In this document: positions 8,231-18,092 of the stretch, piece after piece
Layout of the letters: every line of letters begins with the position of its first letter
Position numbering within the stretch: the stretch's first letter is position 1
NCBI GenBank assembly: GCA_949291375.1
Contig: CASEVI010000001.1
Coordinates: forward strand, 1-64,000
Direction of reading: 5' to 3'
DNA length: 64,000 nt
Source of the DNA: an uncultured bacterium
Lineage (GTDB): Bacteria; Bacillota_I; Bacilli_A; RFN20; CAG-826
The notes under the pieces: model-generated
Seen by the model: only the letters and a program-made list of their open reading frames with translations
Told to the model about the DNA's origin: nothing
The model's database searches: none
Made by a program: the position numbers and the translations under genes

Positions 8231-9274
8231 TTACTTATTATTTTTTACTAATTCGTTATAGATATCTCTAAATGTATCGCTTAAATTTTTATCCTGACCA
8301 TTTAAATTAATAATTCTTCCAGGATTTTCAAGTTCTATAACTTCATCGTAATTTTCTTTATTTCCTAATGGATCAAAATAGTAGCCTTTTCCAAATATAA
8401 TTTTAATATATTCTTTATTATTAACATTAATTTTTGCTCTAATTGTTGATAAATGTCTAGGAACAGATGTTCTTTCACTCAAAGATGGTTCTTTCTATAA
8501 TCTATCATAAATTTCATGAGCACTAAATACTCTATTTGGATTAGAAGCTAATAAGAAGAGAATCTTAAATTGAATTGGAGTAAATTTAGTTTTCTTATTA
8601 TTAACTTTGACACTCTTTTTAACATTATTAATTTCAAGATCACTTGTTTTAATAATTTCTTTAACGATTAATTTTAATCTTAATCTTATTTTAAGTTCAT
8701 TGAGGAATGTTAAATATTCTTTAGTAAATATTGCTTCAACATTTTTATGTAAATTAGAATCGTCATTAAAATCTTTATAATCAATATTTTCTAAATAAGA
8801 ATAGTTAAAGTTATCAATGACAACTTTAATATAATTAGACATATAAATAAAATCAATAAATATATTATCGTCTGAGAAAAGTTCAACAAATTTAGAATTG
8901 CCTTCTTTATTAAATAATTCATCATAAATTACAAGTTTATTAATTTCTTTAAACATGTTAACGATTTCTAAACAATCTTTATCGTTTAAAATATTTTTAT
9001 AGAATGTTAAAGAAAGTAAAACTATATCGATTCTTTGATAGGTTGGATTATTTTTATCTGTTTCCATCTCTTTTTTTAAAACTGTTAAAGCTTTATATCG
9101 AGTAGAAACTAAAAGTAAATTGAATTCGTTTTCTAAAAAGAGTGACAAATGAAAAAGAAAGGTTAAAGATTCATCTAATACTAAAACCTTTGGACGATAT
9201 GATTTACTAATTGATAGTGGGAAATTGTTCCTTTTTTCTTTTTTTAATACTTCATTTTTCACATTCTTTTCCAT
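8231..9274 (-). pseudogene. Response-regulator-like DNA-binding protein interrupted by in-frame TAG
   Basis: One reading frame of 348 codons broken only by TAG at 8495-8497. Part 1 (259 aa) has a receiver-like domain: VLVLDES near residue 34, but the beta-3 position normally holding the phospho-acceptor Asp reads VLLSLT (Ser88). It then has the start of an OmpR/PhoB winged helix (FTPIQFKILFLLASNPNRVF, then EIYDRL). Part 2 resumes in the same frame with KEPSLSERTSVPRHLSTIRA and ends the winged helix at IIFGKGYYFDP. The recognition helix and wing are therefore beyond the stop. TAG terminates other genes here (smpB, rfbB), so readthrough is not expected by default. Either a recent nonsense mutation or regulated truncation. 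It lies upstream of the SipW island and could once have controlled it. Confidence 0.8.
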
Positions 9275-9343
9275 AAATTTTAATCTAACAACTTATAACG
9301 ACGTGTTTTTAAAGAAAAGATTGATATTTGTAATTTTAATTTA

Positions 9344-9401
9344 AAAAGAGAATTGCCATATATAAATTATTACTTTTTAAATCCTTAAAATATTCTCTTT
9401 T
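9344..9401 (-). terminator. Likely terminator region downstream of truA
   Basis: AAAAGAGAAT (9344-9353) pairs with ATTCTCTTTT (9392-9401). Read on the minus strand the hairpin is followed by TTTTTAAATT. It lies about 220 nt beyond the truA stop. The rest of the 348-bp gap 9275-9622 shows no gene. Confidence 0.45.
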
Positions 9402-9622
9402 CTTACTTTTATAATTAAATTGACAAATAATTAAAGATATTAGGGTTATTTTTGCAAATTTTCACACTTATTTATGAAAAAATCACCAAAAATTACTATT
9501 TTCATAGTTTTTTTGGCTTACTTTTAATAAATATTTATTACCTTTATTGATTTTATTATAAGATAGATTTTTAAAAAATAAAGTAGAAATTTTTACAAAT
9601 TTTCATCTTTTAAACTTAATTT

Positions 9623-10432
9623 TTATTTATAAAATACTTTATTTAAATATAATCCTTTAGCATCTACTTGATAATTTATTATCTTTCTATTTTTTATATT
9701 ATTTAAATAATTAACTATTTCTTCTTTACTTATTTTATTTTCATTATAGGCTAAAAAAGTTCCGATTATTTTTCTAATTTCATAGCGCATAAATCCATCA
9801 CCAATAAATGTTATTTTTATATATTTATTACTTATTTTTGATATTTTTATATTAAAAATAGTTCTTATAAAGTTATCTTCATCTTCTTTTTTAGATGTAA
9901 AATTAATAAAATTATGTTTTCCAATAAATTCTTTAGCTATATCATTTAATTTATTTATATCAAGACTTTTATTATAAAAAAGTTCATAGTTTCTTTTTAA
10001 TGGATCATATTCTTTTATATTAATAAGATAAAAATATTCTTTTTTTAAGGAAGAAAAACGTGAAGAAAAAGATAAAGAAACTTTACTTATTTTTTTTATA
10101 TAAATATCGGATGGTAAAAGTTTATTCATTTTATATTTAAAAAGTGATAAATCTTCAATTTTTTTAATTGTAAAAAAGTTTGCAACTTGATTTAAAGCAT
10201 GTACTCCTTTATCAGTTCTTCCACTACTATAAATTTTAGTCTCTTTTTGAAAGGTGATAATTTTATTTAAAACTTTTTCAATTTCCTCTTGAACACTTCT
10301 TTCATTTCTTTGTTTTTGATAACCAAAAAAAGAGGTTCCATCATAAGAAAAAATAATTTTATAGTTATAATTACCTAACTTTTCTTGAATTTCTTTAATT
10401 TTTATTTTTGTTTCTTCATTTCTTATATGCAT
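9623..10432 (-). CDS. truA: tRNA pseudouridine(38-40) synthase TruA
   Basis: Isomerises uridines 38-40 in the tRNA anticodon arm. Family marks: YKIIFSYDGTSFFGYQKQ at the N-terminal fold and SSGRTDKGVHA with the catalytic Asp, followed by QVANFF. Near the C-terminus FIGDGFMRYEIRKIIGTF matches the conserved F-L-x-x-M-V-R-x-M-x-G block, with Y in place of V. The frame is open from a TTG at 10450. I prefer the ATG at 10430-10432, though neither has a visible SD, and the family usually begins about 20 residues later. It follows ecfT by 168 nt, matching the common Bacillota order ecfA1-ecfA2-ecfT-truA. Confidence 0.9.
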   Translation of the reverse strand: MHIRNEETKIKIKEIQEKLGNYNYKIIFSYDGTSFFGYQKQRNERSVQEEIEKVLNKIITFQKETKIYSSGRTDKGVHALNQVANFFTIKKIEDLSLFKYKMNKLLPSDIYIKKISKVSLSFSSRFSSLKKEYFYLINIKEYDPLKRNYELFYNKSLDINKLNDIAKEFIGKHNFINFTSKKEDEDNFIRTIFNIKISKISNKYIKITFIGDGFMRYEIRKIIGTFLAYNENKISKEEIVNYLNNIKNRKIINYQVDAKGLYLNKVFYK

Positions 10433-10618
10433 ATATAAATATTTTATCAACTATAAAGAATTATTAGTCATAAAATTTTAAATTTTATTTCAAAAAAAAG
10501 ATAATAAAATAAAAAGTCGATAATTATCGTATATTTTATATTTTTCAAAAAAAATCGAACGAGTTTTTAATGATTTTGCAAATTTTCCAAGGGACTTTTA
10601 TAAAAATTTAAGAACAAA

Positions 10619-11500
10619 TTACCAAGTAGGTATATTAAATATTGAGTTTAAAAAATCATCAAAACCTGGAACATATGAGGCAAAACATGATGCAGCAATC
10701 ATAATTCCAGCTACTAAAAGAATAAAAAATATTGCTAATAAATCTCTATAGGTAAAATGTAGGGTTTTATAGTGACTTCTTTTTTTATAAGGATCATAAC
10801 CTCTTGCTTCCATAGCAATAGCAAGTTCATCGCTTCTTGAAAAACAACTTACTAAAAGAGGAATAATTAAAGTGGTTATTGATCTAATTTTACTCATTAA
10901 AAATCCACGATTATAATCAACACCTCTACTTTTTTGGGCATTCATAATTCTATTGGATTCATTTAAAAGAGTTGGAATAAATCTTAAAGCTAGTGAAATA
11001 GTTAAAGAAACTATTTGTGTAGGAAATTTAACAATTCTTAATGGGGTTAAATACCATTCAAGAGCATATGTAATATCCATTGGTAGAGTTGTAGAAGTTA
11101 GAATAATAGTTAAAGCAACCATTAAAAGAAGTCTTAAAATGACATGACCAACATTTAAAAGTCCATCATAATAAAGAGCATATCCATTTTCGAATTGATA
11201 AATCAAATATTTTCCTTCGTTAGGTAAGAAAAACATAAAAATAAGTAGGAAAATAAACATAACCCACATTGAAGAAAGGCTTTTAAAGAATGATTTAAAA
11301 GAAACTTTCCCTATAATCATTATTAAAGAAATGATTATAGTTAAAAATCCTAAAACGATAAAACGATTAGTATAATTCCCATAAGGTAAAAATGTAACAA
11401 CCATTAATAAAATTAAACTAAATAATTTAAAACGTGGATCAAGACGATGAATAATCGTGTTATATGGAGAATATTTACCTAAAATATTGCTATTTGCCAT
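10619..11500 (-). CDS. ecfT: ECF transporter transmembrane protein EcfT
   Basis: Membrane scaffold of the energy-coupling-factor vitamin transporter. It links the two ATPases to interchangeable substrate-binding S components. The 293-aa protein begins LGKYSPYNTIIHRLDPRFKL, typical of EcfT, has about five to six membrane segments, and carries the two coupling-helix motifs QKSRGVDY and MEARGYDPY that bind the ATPase grooves. Its start overlaps the end of ecfA2 by 11 nt, showing translational coupling. Confidence 0.95.
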   Translation of the reverse strand: MANSNILGKYSPYNTIIHRLDPRFKLFSLILLMVVTFLPYGNYTNRFIVLGFLTIIISLIMIIGKVSFKSFFKSLSSMWVMFIFLLIFMFFLPNEGKYLIYQFENGYALYYDGLLNVGHVILRLLLMVALTIILTSTTLPMDITYALEWYLTPLRIVKFPTQIVSLTISLALRFIPTLLNESNRIMNAQKSRGVDYNRGFLMSKIRSITTLIIPLLVSCFSRSDELAIAMEARGYDPYKKRSHYKTLHFTYRDLLAIFFILLVAGIMIAASCFASYVPGFDDFLNSIFNIPTW

Positions 11501-12389
11501 AACTTTCTCCTATTACATCAACTAATTCATCAATTGTATTAGCATTAGAAATATCTTTATTAAAACCAAATTCATCTAAATATCTTTTAAATTTATAAAA
11601 AGAAGGTATTTCTAAAGAATAATTACTTAAATCTTTAGAATTAAATAATTCATTTGGAGTAACCATTTTTATAAAACGAGAATCTTTTAAAACAACAACT
11701 TTTGTAGCATATTCCATTACTACATCCATGTCGTGTGTAACAATAATAATCGTTGTTCCTTTTTCATGAATTTTTTTAATTAAACCTAAAACTTCTTTTT
11801 TTCCATTTGGATCAAGTCCAACAGTAGGTTCGTCTAAAACTAAAATTGAAGGAGATGAAGCAATAATTCCAGCAATTGCTACTCTTCTTTTTTCTCCGCC
11901 ACTTATTTCAAAAGGACTTTTTTCATAATAGCTTTCATCAATTCCAACTTCACTCAATGCTTCAATCGCTTTATTTTTAGCTTCCTCTTCTTTCATTCCA
12001 AAATTTAAAGGACCAAACATTACATCTTTTAAAATTGTTTCACTAAAAAGTTGATATTCAGGAAATTGGAAAACCATTCCAACTTCTTTTCTTAAACTTG
12101 CAAACTTTTTAAAATCTTTCTTTTTTAATCCCTTTTCTTTTCTTAATTTTTTAATAATTTCTTTATCAGCAGTTACATAATAATCTAAAACTTTTGTATA
12201 ACCACTAGTAGGAAGTAATAAGCCATTTAAAGTTTGAACTAAAGTAGATTTCCCACTTCCCGTATGACCAACAAGAGCAATAAAATCACCTCTTTCAATA
12301 TTAAAACTTACCTCTTTTAAGGCATCATAATGATTAGGATCTTTTTTGTTATAAATAAAAGATATGTTATCAAAATTAATTAACGACAT
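11490..12389 (-). CDS. ecfA2: ECF transporter ATPase EcfA2
   Basis: One of the paired ABC ATPases of the ECF module. Walker A GHTGSGKST, Q-loop VFQFPEYQLF, signature SGGEKRRVAIAG, Walker B ILVLDEPTVGLDP and switch His in IIVTHDMD. The insertion between Walker A and the Q-loop (KKLRKEKGLKKKDFK) and a 299-aa length fit EcfA2 (CbiO2). It overlaps ecfA1 by 10 nt and ecfT by 11 nt. Confidence 0.95.
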   Translation of the reverse strand: MSLINFDNISFIYNKKDPNHYDALKEVSFNIERGDFIALVGHTGSGKSTLVQTLNGLLLPTSGYTKVLDYYVTADKEIIKKLRKEKGLKKKDFKKFASLRKEVGMVFQFPEYQLFSETILKDVMFGPLNFGMKEEEAKNKAIEALSEVGIDESYYEKSPFEISGGEKRRVAIAGIIASSPSILVLDEPTVGLDPNGKKEVLGLIKKIHEKGTTIIIVTHDMDVVMEYATKVVVLKDSRFIKMVTPNELFNSKDLSNYSLEIPSFYKFKRYLDEFGFNKDISNANTIDELVDVIGESYGK

Positions 12390-13201
12390 ATATATCTTGC
12401 TAATTCCTCAATAGTTTTAATATTTTCATCGATAATTATCCCTTTTTCATGTAATTTATTTTTAATTTTTAAAACAAAAGGAATATCTAAATTAATCTTT
12501 TTCATTTCTTCTTCATTAGAAAAAACATTTGAAGGAATATCATTTTTAAATACTTTTCCTTCATTTAAAATAATTACTCGATCACTTAAATAAGCTTCTT
12601 CGATATCGTGAGTTATTGAAATTAATGTTAATTCAGGGTTTTCTTTTTTCATTTTTAAGATTAAATTTCTAATTTCTTCAACTCCTTCTGGATCTAACAT
12701 TGAAGTTGCTTCATCAAATATCATAATTTTTAAATTTAAAGCTAAAATTCCAGCTATAGCTACTCTTTGTTTTTGCCCACCACTTAATTCTTCAGGTTCT
12801 TTAGTTAAAAATTTATCCATTCCTACCTTTTTAGAGTATTCTTTAACAATTTCTCTCATTTTCTTTTGTTCAATGTTTCTATTTTCTAATCCAAATGCAA
12901 TATCATCTTCAACAGTTGAACCTATAAATTGATTATCTGGATTTTGGAAAACTATACCGATTTTATTTCTTATATCTTTAATACTTTTTTCGTTTAATTC
13001 TTCATTTTCGATATAAATTTTTCCTTTTTGAGGTTCTAAAATATAAGATAAAAGTTTAGCTAGTGTTGATTTACCACTGCCATTATGACCGATAAGAGTT
13101 ACATATTCTCCCTTATTAATATAAAAAGATACATCATCGAGTATCTTTTTATCTTTTCCATATCCAAATGTTATATTTTTAACTTCAATAATTTTTTCCA
13201 T
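12380..13201 (-). CDS. ecfA1: ECF transporter ATPase EcfA1
   Basis: Partner ATPase of EcfA2. Walker A GHNGSGKST, Q-loop VFQNPDNQFIGSTVEDDIAFG, signature LSGGQKQRVAIAG, Walker B IMIFDEATSMLDP, and SITHDIEEA. The VFQNPDNQ form is typical of EcfA1. First gene of the ecfA1-ecfA2-ecfT-truA run. In many Bacillota rplQ precedes and rplM follows this run; neither is here. Confidence 0.95.
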   Translation of the reverse strand: MEKIIEVKNITFGYGKDKKILDDVSFYINKGEYVTLIGHNGSGKSTLAKLLSYILEPQKGKIYIENEELNEKSIKDIRNKIGIVFQNPDNQFIGSTVEDDIAFGLENRNIEQKKMREIVKEYSKKVGMDKFLTKEPEELSGGQKQRVAIAGILALNLKIMIFDEATSMLDPEGVEEIRNLILKMKKENPELTLISITHDIEEAYLSDRVIILNEGKVFKNDIPSNVFSNEEEMKKINLDIPFVLKIKNKLHEKGIIIDENIKTIEELARYICR

Positions 13202-13513
13202 TTTTAAAAACCAATTAATTTTTTAATTAATTAGATTATTATTATTACTTTATTTAGTATCAATTTCAACTAAATTAATAATATTAATATTATTAATAAA
13301 AAGTTACTTCTATGGTCACTTCAATTTAAACTTCTATAAACCTAGAAATTTTTCAAATCTATTCAAAACTAATACCAGTTTTAAATTAATATACTTTAAT
13401 GTATTATACTTACGAATATATTAACAAATTAGTAATTACTATATTTTTATCTAAATAAAAAGAGGAATTCGTTATTTTTAATTTCCTCTTATTATTAGTT
13501 AATTTGTTAAGTA
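13202..13513. other. Gene-free gap upstream of ecfA1
   Basis: 312 bp of AT-rich DNA. At 13460-13490, AAGAGGAA pairs with TTCCTCTT and on the minus strand runs into TTTTTATTT, a good terminator for the dCMP deaminase transcript. The remaining 250 bp must hold the promoter of the ecf operon. No riboswitch was recognised. Confidence 0.6.
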
Positions 13514-13999
13514 TTATTCAATTAATTCAATTTCTTTATATCTACCTTTATATGGTTCATATTTCACATCAGCAAGATCAAATAATTTTCTGCTTGCTCT
13601 AGTTTCTAAAGAATCATGATATTTATCTTCTAAATAAATTATCTTTTTTATTCCTACTTGAATAATTGCTTTAGCACATTCATTACATGGAAAAAGAGTT
13701 ACATATAAAGTGCATCCTTTTAATGACATATTGTTTTTTGTATTTAAAATGGCATTAAATTCAGCATGACATACATAAAGATATTTACTATCTAAATCTT
13801 CATTTTTATCCCAACTTAATTTATTTTCATCTAATCCTTTAGGCATTCCATTATATCCAATTGAGATAACTTTATTATCATCATCAACAATACAAGCTCC
13901 TACTTGAGTAGATGGGTCTTTACTTCTTTTTTTACTTAATAATGCTATTCCCATGAAATATTCATCCCATGAAATAATATCTTTTCTTCCTGAATGCAT
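13514..13999 (-). CDS. dCMP deaminase (ComEB-like)
   Basis: Zinc-dependent cytidine deaminase-fold enzyme converting dCMP to dUMP for thymidylate synthesis. Catalytic motifs: HAEFNAIL (zinc His and catalytic Glu) and PCNECAKAI (two zinc Cys). The N-terminal WDEYFMGIALLSKKRSKDPST is characteristic of deoxycytidylate deaminases. It has 161 residues, a normal length. It starts 8 nt after the stop of the zinc-ribbon gene, so it is the last gene of that operon, ending at the terminator at 13460-13490. Confidence 0.92.
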   Translation of the reverse strand: MHSGRKDIISWDEYFMGIALLSKKRSKDPSTQVGACIVDDDNKVISIGYNGMPKGLDENKLSWDKNEDLDSKYLYVCHAEFNAILNTKNNMSLKGCTLYVTLFPCNECAKAIIQVGIKKIIYLEDKYHDSLETRASRKLFDLADVKYEPYKGRYKEIELIE

Positions 14000-14007
14000 A
14001 TAAACAC

Positions 14008-15420
14008 CTAATTTTCTTCTTTATTTAAAGTTAATCTATCAAAATCTTTATCTTTTATTCTTTCATCTTTTAAAAGAATAAAAGATACTAAAGAAATAAG
14101 TAACGAAACACCTTCTAAAATAACTACAAGTAAAGGATATAAATTAATAGTATATACATCATCTAAATTAGAATAGTAGGTAGAAAGAGTAAATAAAACT
14201 AAGATTAATACTGACAAAATAAATCCAAAAATAGTAAAAATAAGATTATTTAAGCGATATGTATTATATTTTCTAATCATTCTAAATGAGTAAAGAGTAG
14301 AAAGAGAAATAAATATCGCACATAAAATATAAATAAAATATCCAACAAATCCTAAATAAAAACTTAATCCGTTATTAGAATCGGAAAAAGAAATTAAAAG
14401 TTCATTTAAATAAGTATGAATTGTTTCGTTATATGTAGGAGTAACAATAAAGCGATAAGAAAGTAATACTAATGCTCCGATCCCTAAAAATGAAGAAACA
14501 GTAAGTAAAATTCTTCTAATAATTAAAATAGTTTCTTTAACAACTGAAGCTTTAAAAATATAATATCCTCCAATTAAAGCTAAATAAATCAGCGAAACAA
14601 TAACAAATATTAAAATGGTAGGAGAATACATCAATACACTAACATCTAAAGAAATAGAAATCATCGATGCTAAACAAATTAATAAATCGATTAAAACTAA
14701 AACAAAATAATTATTTTTAATATCATGTCTATTAAGTTTATTTAATCCTTGAATTAAAACGATTAAAAAGAAAGTAATCGAACAAATCATGAAAGCTAAA
14801 ACAAATAAAAATTGTAAGATAGGAGCTAAACCATGAGCTACCCCATTAGCGAAATAACCATAAGAAAAACCTTCAACAACATTTTTCCAATTATCAATTA
14901 AAAATGTATAAGGATAAACCAATGAATTACCATTATTTGAAATAATTAAAGGTAAAAATGAGAAAATTGAACCGAGCAAAAGAATTAAAGCAGAAAAAAT
15001 AAATGAAGTAAAATGAAAAACACGTTCAACTTTTAACATTTTTTCAGCATTAATTTTACTTTTACTAGAAGCAAAATCTTCACTATATTCTTTTATTTTT
15101 GCTTTTTTAATATTTTTATATTCATCTTCATTAAGTCTTCTGATCTTAGAATTAAAAACTCTTTGTTTGATTTCTTTTTGTTCTTTTAAATATTCTTCTT
15201 CATCAATAACATCAATATCAATTGTATTTATCGATTGAGTTTCACAATTACTTACACTTGTAAAACGATATCCACATTTTGGGCAAATCTTTGAATTTGC
15301 ACTAGTAACAGCATTACAACGAGGACATCTCAAATTATGATCGTTTAAAGAAGCGCCACAATCAATGCAAAATTTCGCGTTATCGCTATTTTCTTTTCCG
15401 CAATTTGGACATTTTTTCAT
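14008..15420 (-). CDS. Double zinc-ribbon polytopic membrane protein (470 aa)
   Basis: Function unknown. Two treble Cys pairs open the protein: C4/C7 with C18/C21 and C32/C35 with C46/C49, each a rubredoxin-like zinc ribbon. A charged cytoplasmic linker follows (about 60-130), then eight or more hydrophobic segments from about residue 138 onward. This layout recurs in Bacillota membrane proteins of unknown role. The gene lies 25 nt after the BspA-like gene and 8 nt before the dCMP deaminase. It may sense or assemble with the large surface protein encoded just upstream, which is inference from adjacency. Confidence 0.75.
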   Translation of the reverse strand: MKKCPNCGKENSDNAKFCIDCGASLNDHNLRCPRCNAVTSANSKICPKCGYRFTSVSNCETQSINTIDIDVIDEEEYLKEQKEIKQRVFNSKIRRLNEDEYKNIKKAKIKEYSEDFASSKSKINAEKMLKVERVFHFTSFIFSALILLLGSIFSFLPLIISNNGNSLVYPYTFLIDNWKNVVEGFSYGYFANGVAHGLAPILQFLFVLAFMICSITFFLIVLIQGLNKLNRHDIKNNYFVLVLIDLLICLASMISISLDVSVLMYSPTILIFVIVSLIYLALIGGYYIFKASVVKETILIIRRILLTVSSFLGIGALVLLSYRFIVTPTYNETIHTYLNELLISFSDSNNGLSFYLGFVGYFIYILCAIFISLSTLYSFRMIRKYNTYRLNNLIFTIFGFILSVLILVLFTLSTYYSNLDDVYTINLYPLLVVILEGVSLLISLVSFILLKDERIKDKDFDRLTLNKEEN

Positions 15421-15445
15421 AATATTTTCATACCCCTTTCTTTTT

Positions 15446-18091
15446 TTATCTTAATAAAACATTAACAAATTCAGATGTTGAAGAAACCATAATTTCATTA
15501 GAATATTTTCCTTTGATTCTTACTTCCATAATTATAAATTGCTGTCTTTCTGAAGAGTTTTCATGACGTGTAACTATCAAATTATTATTAACAACTTTAG
15601 CATCGATTTGAGAAGATGAATCAATTACAACAAATTCAACATTATATTCATCACTTGAAATTACATTTCCATTCTTATCTTGAAATAAATAATATAATGG
15701 GACATTAATTTCATTTCCTTCTAAAACAATTTCTCCAATTTGATTATCATCAAGTTCTACTTTATATAAGTTAGGATCAAAATATCTTTCATAATGTAAA
15801 CTCAAATTAATAGAAGAATGTCCTTGAACATTATATCGATAATTTGTATCACCAACATCACAAATAATTGGCTCATCATTTTCATCAATATTATTTAAAA
15901 TAACAGCTCGATAATTTTCTCTAGCAGTCATTGAAATATTTAATAAATCTTCACAGTTATAATAAATTCCGCTAACACTTGTTCCGTTATCATAAGTAAT
16001 CGTATATGGTCTTTCTTTAAAGCCTATTCGATGAGCTTCTTTATGAGATTCTTCATCATTGCTTCCAAAATCATAAGTATTATAGAATTCAACTAAGTTA
16101 TCGGTATTAGCAAAAGCATTATCCCCAATTGTTTTAACGTTTCTAGGAAGTGCAAATGAAGTTAATGATGAACATCCATCAAAAGCATTATTTCCAATTG
16201 TTTCAAGTTCACTTGGAGTATCTGAAAAAATAAAACTTTCTAAAGAAACACAACCTTTAAAACAATTTTCAGGAATTTCCTTAATAAAATGAGGGAAATT
16301 GTTAACTTGAACAATACTTCTATTGTTTTGGAAGGCGGTAGGACAAATCTCTGTAACCGGAATTCCATTTAATATATAAGCAAGAGTAATTCTATTTGAA
16401 TAAGTAGGTGTTGGATCATAATCAACAATTGTATAGAATTCTCTATTTTCATCAGTTTCATATGTTACACCATATTGATCGGTTATAACTAATGCCGAAA
16501 GGAAAATTGGTTTAGCTTCAATTGAATAATAACCCGAACAAGAGAAAGTAACTCCATCATTATCTTCATCAACATTTTTAAAATCTGTTGGATCTCCATT
16601 AATTTGATAGCCGGTAAAATCATAATCATCTTCGGTTGAAACTGGTAAAGTAATGTTATCCCAACAATAATAAGTTAATTGATAATCGCTATCTTCAATA
16701 GTTAAAACTCTTGGGGTTAAACCAAGGTCTTCTTCATCAAATTCAACATTGGTTTCCTTTGTTAAATTAATTAAGTTTGGTGTATTTAAAAATGCACCGC
16801 TTCCAATAGATGTTACAAATTGAGGAATAGTTAAAGTTTCTAAAGATGTGCAATCCTTAAATGCATTTTCACCAATTTTTGATAAAACACTATTATCCGA
16901 GAAAGTAAATGTAGTTAAAAAATCACAACTTTCAAAAGTAGAAGCAGGAATTTCACTAATAAATTTAGGGAAATTTACGACTTGTTGAATTGATGAATCA
17001 TAAAATACGTCACTTTCAATCATATTAACTGGCATTCCATCTATTTCATCTTCAAAAGTAATAATAGTGCTATCGGAATCATAGCCAATAATTGTTAAAC
17101 CATTTCGATCATTTTTGGCGTAAGTAACACCATTTAAAGTAATTGGCGCATCATTAACACTAGCTCCAACTCCAACTCCAACAAAAATACAAATTAAAGA
17201 TACGGCTAAAGAAGAAAGTGCAATAGTTAAGCCTTTTTTAGACATTTTTAACTCTTTTTTAATCTTTGGTCTAATTTCTTCAAGCAAATCATCAGCTTCA
17301 TGATTTACATAAGTTGATTCTAAGAAATCTTTTATTTCTAATAACTTATCTTGATCAGTTGTATTATCGATAATTTTCTTAAAAATAACTAAAAGATAAA
17401 CTAAAACAGTTTTATGATCTTTAACACATTGAGCAATAATGTCTTTAATATCAGAAATATCATCAAAATGATAAAGAATATCCATATAATATTGGAAAGA
17501 AGATTCCATCTTACTTAAAATTGGAACAAAATTATCTTTTGATAAATTTTCATCGATATAATCAGTATCAATATATCTAAAAGAACGATATAAAATACCT
17601 AAAATTAAGGAAATAGTATATGTATAATCTATTCCTTTATTTTTTTGAATTCTTAAATGTTTTAAAAGTTGTTCAACATCAGCATTGTCTAAATTTAATT
17701 CAAGTTCCTTATATTCAACTTCTTCAATTATTTGGTTTAAATCATCTTTTAATTTTTTATCACCAAGTTCATATGCAGCTTTAAAAAATGAAGATGAAAT
17801 GATACTATTGCTAGCTTTTTTCTCTAAATCAGCATAGTTTTTAATATTAAATTTAATGTAAAGTTTTGCTAAATAAACATATGCATTATTTTCATCGAGT
17901 TCATAAGCTATTTCGATTTCTTTTTTAGCCTCTTCTTTTTTCCCACTAGAAAGTAAACTAAAAGCTTTATCACAGTGTGATTTTGCCATTAAAATGTTTT
18001 TAGCATTCATGGCATTATATATCGATTCATCGTTAATTGTAGTTTCATTAACATCATTAACTATGTTCTCTTTTTCTTCTTTTTTCTTCAT
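15446..18091 (-). CDS. BspA-like leucine-rich repeat membrane protein (881 aa)
   Basis: Residues 1-280 are charged, helical and probably cytoplasmic, with TPR-like character (AFSLLSSGKKEEAKKEIEIA). One membrane segment follows at about 287-310 (MSKKGLTIALSSLAVSLICI begins at about 283). The rest is predicted outside. Two blocks of LRR_5/BspA-type repeats are seen at roughly 367-433 (KIGENAFKDCTSLETLTIP) and 587-664 (TIGNNAFDGCSSLTSFALP). A beta-rich C-terminus follows. BspA repeats usually serve adhesion or surface binding. The type II-like single-pass topology with a large internal domain hints at linking outside contact to the cell interior, which is inference. It starts 1 nt before the pepT stop region. 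Confidence 0.82.
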   Translation of the reverse strand: MKKKEEKENIVNDVNETTINDESIYNAMNAKNILMAKSHCDKAFSLLSSGKKEEAKKEIEIAYELDENNAYVYLAKLYIKFNIKNYADLEKKASNSIISSSFFKAAYELGDKKLKDDLNQIIEEVEYKELELNLDNADVEQLLKHLRIQKNKGIDYTYTISLILGILYRSFRYIDTDYIDENLSKDNFVPILSKMESSFQYYMDILYHFDDISDIKDIIAQCVKDHKTVLVYLLVIFKKIIDNTTDQDKLLEIKDFLESTYVNHEADDLLEEIRPKIKKELKMSKKGLTIALSSLAVSLICIFVGVGVGASVNDAPITLNGVTYAKNDRNGLTIIGYDSDSTIITFEDEIDGMPVNMIESDVFYDSSIQQVVNFPKFISEIPASTFESCDFLTTFTFSDNSVLSKIGENAFKDCTSLETLTIPQFVTSIGSGAFLNTPNLINLTKETNVEFDEEDLGLTPRVLTIEDSDYQLTYYCWDNITLPVSTEDDYDFTGYQINGDPTDFKNVDEDNDGVTFSCSGYYSIEAKPIFLSALVITDQYGVTYETDENREFYTIVDYDPTPTYSNRITLAYILNGIPVTEICPTAFQNNRSIVQVNNFPHFIKEIPENCFKGCVSLESFIFSDTPSELETIGNNAFDGCSSLTSFALPRNVKTIGDNAFANTDNLVEFYNTYDFGSNDEESHKEAHRIGFKERPYTITYDNGTSVSGIYYNCEDLLNISMTARENYRAVILNNIDENDEPIICDVGDTNYRYNVQGHSSINLSLHYERYFDPNLYKVELDDNQIGEIVLEGNEINVPLYYLFQDKNGNVISSDEYNVEFVVIDSSSQIDAKVVNNNLIVTRHENSSERQQFIIMEVRIKGKYSNEIMVSSTSEFVNVLLR

Positions 18092-18092
18092 T

